The position numbers and the translations under genes are program-made. Of a DNA stretch of 64,000 nt, positions 45,759 to 53,088 are shown in pieces. The DNA is from Chloroflexota bacterium (lineage in GTDB: Bacteria; Chloroflexota; UBA6077; FW602-bin22; JACPRP01). The notes below the pieces were generated by a model that saw only the letters and a list, made by a program, of their open reading frames with translations, did no database searches and was not told the origin of the DNA. How positions within the stretch are numbered: position 1 is the stretch's first letter; the number at the start of each line of letters is the position of its first letter. The stretch is taken from the NCBI GenBank assembly GCA_023480885.1, contig JAMCWX010000075.1:1-64000 (forward strand), read 5' to 3'.

Positions 45759-46028
45759 TTAACTGCCCCTGCGCACTTGTCTCACTGCTTCTTTGGCGAG
45801 CTTGTCAGCCTCCTCTGGGGTCATGTTCGCTTCCTCGGAAATGACTCGCAATCTATCGAAGAAGTCGTCGCGGGCTTTCTTCCACTGATCGTAAACCTCG
45901 ATGGGCACGACAGCGGCAATCGGTTCGCCGTGTCGCTCGACGACATATCTGTCGCCCTTGGCGACAACCTCTTGCAAGACCTTGCCAAGCTGGCGTCGAA
46001 CTGCAAAAGCTCCGATTGTCTTTTCCAT
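45759..46028 (-). CDS. Phd/YefM-family antitoxin
   Basis: The 89-residue protein starts at ATG 46028 (MEKTIGAFAVRRQLGKVLQEV), 4-5 bases after GGAGGA. A GTG four codons upstream is inside that ribosome-binding site. The N-terminal half RYVVERHGEPIAAVVPIEVYDQWK is the YefM/Phd DNA-binding fold. The C-terminal half (DDFFDRLRVISEEANMTPEEADKLAKEAVRQVRR) should wrap the PIN toxin. It probably represses its own operon. Confidence 0.85.
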   Translation of the reverse strand: MEKTIGAFAVRRQLGKVLQEVVAKGDRYVVERHGEPIAAVVPIEVYDQWKKARDDFFDRLRVISEEANMTPEEADKLAKEAVRQVRRGS

Positions 46029-46159
46029 TATTTCCTCCACGAGAGATCAGCCGAGTTTTGCGCAATGTATATAAGCAGCGCTATCAGCGCAATTATCGCA
46101 GTTTTCGAGCAGTTCGTCAACAGCGTGAAGGAGTGCTTGTCCAAGAGCCTGCTTGTTCC

Positions 46160-46189
46160 TTGACTATCGCCGCCGGCAGATGCTATACT
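46160..46189 (+). promoter_or_regulatory. tRNA-Val promoter
   Basis: TTGACT (46160-46165), 18 bp, then TGCTATACT with TATACT at 46184-46189. The tRNA starts 13 bp later. Confidence 0.65.
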
Positions 46190-46202
46190 GAGAGGTGCGC
46201 GA

Positions 46203-46279
46203 GGGCAATTAGCTCAGTTGGTTAGAGCACACGGCTTACATCCGTGAGGTCGTAGGTTCGAATCCTACATTGCCCACCA
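46203..46279 (+). tRNA. tRNA-Val (anticodon TAC), CCA encoded
   Basis: Acceptor arms GGGCAAT and ATTGCCC pair fully. D arm TAGCTCAGTTGGTTAGAGCA, anticodon stem CACGG/CCGTG with loop CTTACAT, T arm GTAGGTTCGAATCCTAC, discriminator A and CCA at 46277-46279. Its 3' half is repeated at 46989-47026. Confidence 0.96.
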
Positions 46280-46347
46280 ATCGAGCCTGGTCAAGCAGGC
46301 TTTCTGCTATCTGACCTCCCAGGCTTCCCCGACCATTGGAGGCGGTG

Positions 46348-46911
46348 ATGGACCCGGCCACGCTGTTGGTGGCATTACTGGTAGTATCTGTCCTCGTCTG
46401 GGCGCTCTTCCTCGGGTTCGTTGGCCTGCTGGGGTATCGGCTCATCGGCCGCGCCGGGCAGGGCTGGCTCGCCTTCCAGGCCGCCTTCATGCTGCCGGGC
46501 CCGCGTCGGGAGGTCATCCGGCTCAGGGTGCAACTGACCCGTGAAGTGCGCGGTGCCAGAAAGGCGCTCTCCACGATTGATGCCAACGGCGCAACGCGAG
46601 GCGAGCTGGCCATCCTGGTGCGTCGACTGGAACGCCTGGCGCAAACCCTGGACAGCCAGTTGCGTCTCTTGAGTTGTGAGCCAGACGAAGAGATGCTTCG
46701 TGGCTTTCTTCGCCCGGCGCGACAGCGCGTGGAGGAGTTCGTGGGCGCCACCAGGCGCATCCGGCAGGTAGCCCTGGCCGTGCTTGGTGGGGAGACCGAC
46801 GACACCCTTCACCGGTTAACGTCTGACGTGGACCGCGAAGTCCTAGCGCTTCAAGCAGGAGTAGATGCCCTGCAAGCCCTGGCCGCGCAGCAACTGGAAG
46901 ACAAACACTGA
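46348..46911 (+). CDS. membrane-anchored coiled protein of unknown function in the tRNA-Val interval
   Basis: The 187-residue protein starts at ATG 46348, five bases after GGAGG. A single membrane helix lies at about residues 4-29 (LLVALLVVSVLVWALFLGFVGLLG). The rest is Arg- and Leu-rich and helical, without recognisable motifs (EVIRLRVQLTREVRGARKAL, RRLERLAQTLDSQLRLL). I do not recognise a family. It is the only gene between tRNA-Val and the displaced tRNA 3' half, so it may be the last cargo of a small integrated element, or simply a host gene between duplicated tRNAs. Confidence 0.6.
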   Translation: MDPATLLVALLVVSVLVWALFLGFVGLLGYRLIGRAGQGWLAFQAAFMLPGPRREVIRLRVQLTREVRGARKALSTIDANGATRGELAILVRRLERLAQTLDSQLRLLSCEPDEEMLRGFLRPARQRVEEFVGATRRIRQVALAVLGGETDDTLHRLTSDVDREVLALQAGVDALQALAAQQLEDKH

Positions 46912-46988
46912 GACACCCGCGCTTGCTTTTTCCACACGAGGACCAGACCCTTGCTGCGGCTTTGAAGCAGCCCTTCATCGAAAGCCAA

Positions 46989-47026
46989 ATCCGTGAGGTC
47001 GTGGGTTCGAATCCTACACTGCCCAC
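46989..47026 (+). repeat. displaced copy of the tRNA-Val 3' half (possible att site)
   Basis: 38 bases match 46240-46277 with no gap and two mismatches (A to G at 47003, T to C at 47019), offset 749 bp. The copy starts in the anticodon loop and ends at the acceptor end, with CGA in place of CCA. No 5' half precedes it. Confidence 0.85.
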
Positions 47027-47033
47027 GAGGTTT

Positions 47034-47055
47034 GCCCCAGAATGGGGCTTTTTTT
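47034..47055 (+). terminator. intrinsic terminator after the tRNA remnant
   Basis: GCCCC (47034-47038), loop AGAAT, GGGGC (47044-47048), followed by seven T. This is one of the two clear intrinsic terminators in the window; the other is at 57613-57636. Confidence 0.85.
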
Positions 47056-47120
47056 GTTGGATTGCTGGTCGACAACACCACAGAAACCGTCAACTTCGAT
47101 TGTGGTTCCCCACTCTTCAC

Positions 47121-47756
47121 TCACATCGTTGGCACTGACTGGGCAGATCGCCACTCAACCGGACAGAACAGCATAAACCCGTCAGCTTTGGCTACTGTCA
47201 GGGGGGACTGGCTTTTTGCAATGGGCGCTCGACCAATGTGGAAAAAGGCTGATGCGGACTTCGCCAACTCAGCCGAATAACGATCCGGCGGGAACGCGAT
47301 TACCACTCGCTTCGCTGGGAAGAGCTTCACAAGGGAGTTCACTGCAGGAGTGAGGTCAGCATCAGCCGAAATCAATAGCGCGGTGTCAAAGCTGTCGAGG
47401 ACGGCATCTTCCAGGAGCTTTACGGCGATGTTGACATCGGTCATCTTTTCACTTGGCACACTATCTTGGAATCCACAGCTCCGACACAGCCGACGATTGA
47501 GCTGATATTTGCCTTCCATGATCTCCAATTCGGACAGTGTTTGTAGTGCCTCAATGAAGGTTGACTGGCGCTTTCGCTTACCCTGCGGTCCGTTAATTCG
47601 GGCCGTAAAGTACTTCGTGCCGACAAGCATCTGGTTGGGCCGCAGTAGTCGTGAGGCCAGTTCTTTGACGTTCAGCCAGTAGTAGCGCTTCCAGCCCTTG
47701 GATTTCAGTCCAAAGTAAAGGTTGAAACCATCGACGTAGGCTATTACTCTTTCCAA
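47121..47756 (-). CDS. NYN-domain (PIN-like) ribonuclease, LabA/DUF88 family
   Basis: The 211-residue protein starts at TTG 47756, four bases after AGGAGG. Family motifs are VIAYVDGFNLYFGLK (first aspartate), EKMTDVNIAVKLLEDAV (second) and TALLISADADLTPAVNSLVKLFP (last aspartates). One CRSC pair is present at about residue 93. NYN proteins are metal-dependent RNases found in housekeeping and in phage-defence settings. Here it stands alone behind its own promoter at the left end of the accessory region. Confidence 0.87.
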   Translation of the reverse strand: MERVIAYVDGFNLYFGLKSKGWKRYYWLNVKELASRLLRPNQMLVGTKYFTARINGPQGKRKRQSTFIEALQTLSELEIMEGKYQLNRRLCRSCGFQDSVPSEKMTDVNIAVKLLEDAVLDSFDTALLISADADLTPAVNSLVKLFPAKRVVIAFPPDRYSAELAKSASAFFHIGRAPIAKSQSPLTVAKADGFMLFCPVEWRSAQSVPTM

Positions 47757-47800
47757 AAAGCCTCCTAACCTACTTGACAAGACGCAGTTGGAGCGCTAGT

Positions 47801-47809
47801 ATTATAGCA
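47801..47809 (-). promoter_or_regulatory. extended -10 (TGCTATAAT, minus strand) of the NYN gene
   Basis: Read on the minus strand, TATAAT is at 47806-47801 with TG upstream, 45 bases before the TTG start. No good -35 was found. Confidence 0.5.
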
Positions 47810-47815
47810 TACAGC

Positions 47816-47867
47816 GCCAACGATAGCATCGTTGGCTTGGCGTTCCCTTCTTGACTGGAGGGAACGC
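47816..47867. other. two adjacent perfect hairpins
   Basis: GCCAACGAT-AGC-ATCGTTGGC (47816-47836) is followed by GCGTTCCCT (47840-47848) pairing with AGGGAACGC (47859-47867) around a 10-base loop, then TTCTCTTTG. They could be a factor-independent terminator for plus-strand transcripts, a recombination site, or operator sites for the NYN promoter beside them. Confidence 0.6.
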
Positions 47868-48485
47868 TTCTCTTTGTTCGGTGTCGAGGCCCCGTCCGAC
47901 CGGTTATGCGGCTATACAACCACAATCCCTCCTGCTCCCAAGCAGAGGCGTAGACTCGGCTCTTGCGGGACACTATTGACCGAATCGTTGGGGTCCGTTA
48001 ACCAGGGGTGGGGCGCGGAGGCCGCAGGCGATTCAAACTGACAGGCAGCAATGGTATCGGTCAACAGTCAGCAGTTCTAGACTGCTTGCCGTGCTCAGGG
48101 ATACTCGCAGCGTAGCTGGGGCGGCTTCGGTTCTTGGGAAACTCTCAGTAGAAGGGGCAAGCGTTCCTCTGTTAGGAAGGTCTGAGCATCGCTAGTGGCC
48201 GATCCTCAACGCCCAGGGCATTCTGTACAACACTTGGGACCATTTGGGGCGCGTACAGATGGAGCACACAGGGGATTACCCCCCTACTTACTTACCGCCA
48301 GGCAAGCACTCGCTTCATGCAACTTGGCGGTATTCAGTCGTTCGTTAATTGAGGGCACGCGATGTCAGAGTTGAGAGCATCCCTAATGAATCCACGGCTT
48401 GATCGATGAAGTGAGCGAGGCAGGTAGTGCCCATCGTCTCTTTGACGTTTCTAAACTGTGGAATACCGCGCTTTAGTTGAAAACG
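47868..48485. other. about 620 bases without a recognisable gene
   Basis: Neither strand gives a convincing coding frame, and I recognise no RNA family; tmRNA and RNase P RNA were considered. The sequence is probably decayed. Some short inverted repeats exist, but none is strong. Confidence 0.4.
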
Positions 48486-48641
48486 ATGGCCAAATTGCCT
48501 ACGAGCGGTGTCTTGACCATTATCGGTGCGGCAGGCGCTGACGTATTCAAGGTGCCGTGGCTTGCAGAACACGAGCGGCCAAGACCATGGCCTGGAAACG
48601 AGTCCCGAGACTTGAGCACCGAAACTGGCGGGAGAATGTGA
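48486..48641 (+). CDS. candidate 51-residue small protein before the DNA methyltransferase
   Basis: ATG 48486 to TGA 48639-48641. The product begins MAKLPTSGVLTIIGAAGADV, followed by FKVPWLAEHERPRPW, and then a polar tail. The N-terminal part looks protein-like (alternating hydrophobic residues, no low complexity), but the ribosome-binding site is weak. The stop is 10 bases before the methyltransferase ATG. It does not look like a helix-turn-helix controller protein. I do not recognise it. Confidence 0.3.
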   Translation: MAKLPTSGVLTIIGAAGADVFKVPWLAEHERPRPWPGNESRDLSTETGGRM

Positions 48642-48651
48642 CTAACCAAAA

Positions 48652-49968
48652 ATGATAGCAGAAACGATCTACGTCGGTAAACAGCACGCTGCCGTGCGGA
48701 CAATCAATTTCACTTTCAGTCAACTCATTCCTTATATTGGAAACAAGAGAAAACTGCTCGATCTAATCGCACGTGCCTTAGCGCACACGGGCAAACACCA
48801 GCAGGCAGTGTTTCTGGATATGTTTGCCGGTAGCGGTGTTGTTGCGAGGTTGGCCAAAACCCTTGGTTACCGTGTTATCGCTAACGACTGGGAACCTTAC
48901 AGCAGGGCGATCAACAGCTGCTACATCGCCTGCAATGTACCGCCACTATTTGCCAACATCGGTGGCTACGAAAAGGCAGTCGACATCCTGAACCATCTCC
49001 CGCCCAGGGTAGACTGGGTAACTGAACATCTGTGTCCACGTGACGATGTTGAGTACGATGCTGCAATTGACCGGATGTTTTACATGCGAAAGAACGGAAT
49101 GAGAATCGACGCGATACGCCACCAGATATTGGTGTGGCGGTCTCAGGGTGTGATAAACGAAATAGAGGAAGACTGCCTTCTTGCTCCTCTTATTTACCAA
49201 GCCTGCTATACCAGCAATACGAGCGGCGTCTTCAAGGGATTCCACAACGGATGGGGGGGCAAAACGAGGACAGCTCTGTATCGCATAGCCAGCGACCTGA
49301 CACTTGCTCCAGCCGTGTTTTTCGATAACGGGGTCCCAAACGAGGTGCTATGTGAGGACGCTCAGCGGGTAGCAGAAAGGCTTGGCGGCGAGGAACTAAC
49401 TGTGGTATATCTCGATCCTCCTTATAACCAACATCCCTACGGGAGTAACTATCACGTGCTCAACTCCATTTCGCTCTGGGACAAGCCGCAGATCGATAAG
49501 ACCATAACCCCCGGAACCAAATCCGCCATCCGAATCGATTGGCGTACGACGCGACGGAGCGCGTATAATTACCGGGACGAGGCAGCAGTCGCCTATTGGC
49601 GGCTGATTCAGACACTGAATGCACATTACATTCTCACAAGTTATAGTACTGATGGCACGATTTCTCTTGAACAGCTTCTTGCTGCCAATACCTACCGTGG
49701 CCGCGTCCGTGTCGTTATGAAGGGGTATAAGAGATATCGCGTAAGTTCTCAACGGTTTTCTGATAAACCCATGAACGTCGAGTTTATTGTTGTAGTCGAT
49801 ACCCATAAGAAGTCCGATATCTCGATTGATGAGCTCCAATACACTATCTTATCCAAGGAGCAGGCGGTACTGAACAGTCATCCTGAGTACGTGGTCCAGA
49901 ACAAATATCAACCGAAACTCTTCTGGTGGGAGCGCGAATTGCGTGGCAAAGAAACACCAACTCCGTGA
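48652..49968 (+). CDS. D12-class (Dam-like) DNA adenine methyltransferase
   Basis: The 438-residue protein has the D12-class order: SQLIPYIGNKRKLLDLIARAL (target-recognition and AdoMet-binding entry), motif I FLDMFAGSGVVARLAKTLGY, and the catalytic motif IV as YLDPPYNQHPYGSNYH, which is D-P-P-Y and indicates N6-adenine methylation. It is longer than typical Dam proteins, with an insert of about 100 residues between motif I and motif IV that may carry the recognition domain. It is followed, with overlap, by the remains of an EcoRI-family endonuclease, so it was the modification half of a type II system and is now an orphan. Confidence 0.87.
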   Translation: MIAETIYVGKQHAAVRTINFTFSQLIPYIGNKRKLLDLIARALAHTGKHQQAVFLDMFAGSGVVARLAKTLGYRVIANDWEPYSRAINSCYIACNVPPLFANIGGYEKAVDILNHLPPRVDWVTEHLCPRDDVEYDAAIDRMFYMRKNGMRIDAIRHQILVWRSQGVINEIEEDCLLAPLIYQACYTSNTSGVFKGFHNGWGGKTRTALYRIASDLTLAPAVFFDNGVPNEVLCEDAQRVAERLGGEELTVVYLDPPYNQHPYGSNYHVLNSISLWDKPQIDKTITPGTKSAIRIDWRTTRRSAYNYRDEAAVAYWRLIQTLNAHYILTSYSTDGTISLEQLLAANTYRGRVRVVMKGYKRYRVSSQRFSDKPMNVEFIVVVDTHKKSDISIDELQYTILSKEQAVLNSHPEYVVQNKYQPKLFWWERELRGKETPTP

Positions 49969-50610
49969 AGTCCGCGCTGGAACAATTATCAACGTTACGT
50001 CGAAGAAACAGGAGACCGAGGTAACCCAAGCTCTGACACAAGTAGTTTAATAATTGATTCGCAAGTTTGGGAAGACAATTGCTCTCGCTCACGAGAGACA
50101 ATGGTACCTCAAAGACATTGTCTCAGAATTCCGACATACATATCCCGATACTGAGTCTTATTATCATTTTGACAACAGCTGAATTCGGCCCGACGGTGGC
50201 ATCCTTTGCATACGCGGTCAAAAGGGCGACAAGCTTTCGTATCCTATCCTGATCTGTGAAGTGAAGAACCAAGGAACCAATGATCTACGTGCCCAGGAAG
50301 GGCTACCAAAGCAAGCAAGAGGAAATGCCATCGAACTGCCCTAATGCGAGAAAGCATCTTCCCATTCGTATGCTTTGGGTATGGGTGCGATTTCGAGGCG
50401 AACTCCTCGATTCTCGACAGGGTTTCCACAATGGCGATGTTCGGAAAGTTAAATACGACGTACTTGCACAACGAGGAAGGTGGAAAGCTTAACAGGGGAA
50501 GTTTCTATTTTAGGCCGAGCAAGTGGACCGTTGCAGAGATGTACGAAATCATGGTGGACATCGCTGAACGGTCTGTACTGTATTATTTCTCAAGGTACAG
50601 CGAGGACCAT
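49943..50610 (+). pseudogene. EcoRI-family type II restriction endonuclease, decayed
   Basis: One frame from GTG 49943 reads MAKKHQLREVRAGTIINVTS and, past stops TAA-TAA (50048-50053), HERQWYLKDIVSEFRHTYPD. It then passes TGA (50180-50182) into IRPDGGILCIRGQKGDK and ILICEVKNQG, the PD...E-x-K nuclease core, and GNAIE. A deletion with frameshift near 50340 leads to the second frame: MRESIFPFVCFGYGCDFE ... WTVAEMYEIMVDIAERSVLYY. Remembered EcoRI sequence has PDGGIVEVKD, AEAKHQG, GNAIERSHKN, ESHFPYVLFLEG and WDSKIMFEIMFDIS at the same places. The gene overlaps the methyltransferase by 26 bp. With four in-frame stop codons and a frameshift it is inactive. Confidence 0.8.
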
Positions 50611-51007
50611 TTCCGTCATTCAGAACGGTCCGGAAGCGCTCGATCTCAGTCGCCTGGAGTTGCGCTACTGGCTCAGGACCGGCGAAGCCATCGATACGGA
50701 GCAGCAGGCTGTCGTCGACTCGGCAAATCCCCGTGCGGCGTACATCCTGGCCGACGTGGTGCCGACCAATAGGGGAAGCCAGGACTACTACCTGAGAGTG
50801 CGTTTTGCCCCGGGTGCCGGCGCGGTAGGCCGCTACCAGAGAAGCGAGGAGATAGCGGTCCGATTCCCCAGGACGGGCTGGACGAACCATGCTCTCGCCG
50901 GCGACTACAGCTTTGCCGGCGTCCCCGAACGCCCTGACAGCTTCCGAGAGTGGGACAGGGCAACCCTCTACCTTGATGGGCGACTCGTGTGGGGAACCGA
51001 GCCTTAG
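50610..51007 (+). pseudogene. fragment of a family 3 carbohydrate-binding module (CBM3)
   Basis: The frame reads NGPEALDLSRLELRYWL and AAYILADVVPTNRGSQDYYL, then the characteristic end EWDRATLYLDGRLVWGTEP with a stop at 51005-51007. This is the C-terminal two thirds of a cellulose-binding CBM3. The first strands (V-x-Y-x-x-G-D ... I-R-P) and any signal peptide or catalytic domain are missing. It is joined directly to the end of the endonuclease pseudogene, in another frame, by a deletion. Confidence 0.72.
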
Positions 51008-51124
51008 CGGGAGGAAGTGGCCAATGCAGACGCGCTTGCTGGCGCCTGATGTTCCCCACAAAGGCCATCCTCGTGCCGTCGCCTGTTCACAGCCGCGGGC
51101 CGTGTTCCCTGAAGTTATAGCAGA

Positions 51125-52960
51125 CTACGGCGTTGCTGAGGGGGCCGGGTGCGGTGCGGGCGCTGGCGTTCGCGTCGGCGTGGCTGCTGGTGGAACGACT
51201 GTCGGAGTTGCGGTTGCTGCTATGGTAGGTGTTGCCGATGGGGTGGCTGGTGTGTGCGATGCTGCCGGTGTTGCGCTCGCCGGCACTGTCCCCCTTCCCG
51301 TCACTGTGCCCGTGGGTGATGCTGCCGGCCTGGGCGTCGAACCGCGTGAAGGGGACGCGGTTGGCGTGATCGTGGTAGATATATGTGGCGTTGGCGACGG
51401 CATGACTGGTGCCCACCCTTGGAAGTTCTCCACACCGGGCGCGCTGGATGGGGCTGCGCTATCTACTGGAACCGACAGATCGGCAAGGCTCTTGTCGTTC
51501 GCGCCAAGATCGAGCACCAGTTCGTCGGGATTCCCCGCCGGCGTTTCGGCAACTTCCTGGAAGTGAACTCCGAGGTCTTTCTCCAATTGCGCGGCCACCA
51601 GTTTGGCTTTTCCGCCTGTCCGATCGATCAGTCGCGATTCGGCTCGCTCCTGGCCAGGCTGGGGCGTTCCAACGCGGTAGCCCAGTTTCATCAATAGCTC
51701 GCTCAGGCGCGTCGCCAAGCCCGGGTCTCCAGTGTTGTTTACCACGACAATTCTCGTATCGGCCATAGCGACCCCAGTCGCGGGTTCCTGCCACAGACGA
51801 CGGGCGAAGGCCCGAATCTGCGCCCAGGAGTGGTCCGGAGCGCTGGGAATCAGCACGTAAGCACCACCGGGGCCTGTACCCTCCGCTAGGTAATTTGCGG
51901 TCGTCAACGCGGTTTGGTAGATGTGAACGTCCTTCCATTCCAGAATAAGCTGGCTCAGTTGAGGTGCCGCCGTAATCGGATAATTCGTGTTTACGTGGCG
52001 CGCCACAATAGGGAGGATTTGCGGCATGTGGATCAGCCCGCCTGGCTCGAGGAGGCGAGACTTGAATGCCTCCATGATGATGCGCTGGCGCCGCGAGCGA
52101 GCGAAATCTGTTCCTTCGCTCACATTGTTAATCGTTTCCCGAGCCCTGGCAAATTCGATCGCCCGCTCGCCGTTCATGTGCTCCACGCCCTTCGTGAAGC
52201 GTACGGTAATCCAGCTTGGGTCAATCGATGGATCGTCGTTAGCGGGGTAGAGCGCGGCAAAGCTAGCGGGAACCCTGGCGTCGACGCCACCAACGGCGTC
52301 TATCATCTCGCGAAAACCCTGGAAGTCGAGCACGAAATAGTTGGAAATCGGTATGCCCAAAGGGCGAGACACCGTGTCCGCGGTAAAGCTGCCCGGACCC
52401 TGGCTGCCAGTGTAGCGCGGCAATCGGTTGGGATAGGCGTTGGTATCTACGGCATACGCGTAAGCGGTGTTAATCTTGCTGTAAATGGCTGTCTTGCCGT
52501 CGAACTGCAACGGCACCCAGCAGTCCCGTGGGATTGAGAGCAACGTCAACGTCTTCTGAGTCGGGTCTGCAATCGCGACCATAATCGAGTCTGTCAGGTA
52601 CGCGCCGTCGTGGCCTCCGCCCCCGTATCCCAGCAGCAGGAAGGAAATGCGCGGGTCGGAGGACGGTTTACGTGGAATCCCGTATCGGTCGGCTGATGCC
52701 GCGCCGATCGCCGACGAAGCGTCAGCGTCAACCTGCCTATCACCCTCCGCCTCGGATGGTTGGGTTGGTGACGATACCTGATCTTTCGATGAGGGGATGG
52801 TCGAGGTGTGCCTGGCAAGTATCAATCCTCCGCCGATGCCGTTCAGGGCGATGAGCGCTAGCAGGAGATACAGCAAGGTCTTCCTTTCGAGGCGAAGGCG
52901 ATGGGAGCGCTGGCTGTCTGCTTGCCCAGCAGGGCAATTTACAACTGAGTCCTCTTCCAT
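51125..52960 (-). CDS. LytR-CpsA-Psr (LCP) family cell-wall polymer transferase with LytR_C domain
   Basis: The 611-residue protein has a cytoplasmic N-terminus, one membrane helix (about 28-49, TLLYLLLALIALNGIGGGLI) and an LCP domain (about 100-290). LCP motifs are TDSIMVAIADP, LTLLSIPRD, YSKINTAYAY, VDARVPASF and HMNGERAIEFARAR, with the arginines that bind the polyprenyl pyrophosphate. A LytR_C domain follows (TRIVVVNNTGDPGLATRLSELLMKLGY, seen in parts). The last 95 residues are Pro/Thr/Ser/Ala-rich. LCP enzymes attach teichoic acids or other glycopolymers to peptidoglycan, which supports a monoderm-type wall. Confidence 0.92.
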   Translation of the reverse strand: MEEDSVVNCPAGQADSQRSHRLRLERKTLLYLLLALIALNGIGGGLILARHTSTIPSSKDQVSSPTQPSEAEGDRQVDADASSAIGAASADRYGIPRKPSSDPRISFLLLGYGGGGHDGAYLTDSIMVAIADPTQKTLTLLSIPRDCWVPLQFDGKTAIYSKINTAYAYAVDTNAYPNRLPRYTGSQGPGSFTADTVSRPLGIPISNYFVLDFQGFREMIDAVGGVDARVPASFAALYPANDDPSIDPSWITVRFTKGVEHMNGERAIEFARARETINNVSEGTDFARSRRQRIIMEAFKSRLLEPGGLIHMPQILPIVARHVNTNYPITAAPQLSQLILEWKDVHIYQTALTTANYLAEGTGPGGAYVLIPSAPDHSWAQIRAFARRLWQEPATGVAMADTRIVVVNNTGDPGLATRLSELLMKLGYRVGTPQPGQERAESRLIDRTGGKAKLVAAQLEKDLGVHFQEVAETPAGNPDELVLDLGANDKSLADLSVPVDSAAPSSAPGVENFQGWAPVMPSPTPHISTTITPTASPSRGSTPRPAASPTGTVTGRGTVPASATPAASHTPATPSATPTIAATATPTVVPPAATPTRTPAPAPHPAPSATP

Positions 52961-53045
52961 TCAGACGTGTCTTACTCCGCGATGCCTTGTATCGTACGGC
53001 ACGAGTTCGTCGGCCGAACACTGTCCAAAAAAGATTGCGCACACT

Positions 53046-53051
53046 AGTATA
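53046..53051 (-). promoter_or_regulatory. -10 element (TATACT, minus strand) of the LCP gene
   Basis: TATACT on the minus strand 86 bases before the ATG, with TTTCCT 17 bp upstream as a weak -35, in the gap after the amidase stop. Confidence 0.4.
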
Positions 53052-53088
53052 CTAAACGAACGAGCTTTAGGAAAGGTTCATTTGTACC

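Noticed and set aside
47868-48485. Possible structured RNA (tmRNA or RNase P RNA)
   Set aside because: None of the conserved sequences of those RNAs was found: no tRNA-like ends, no tag frame and no RNase P core motifs.
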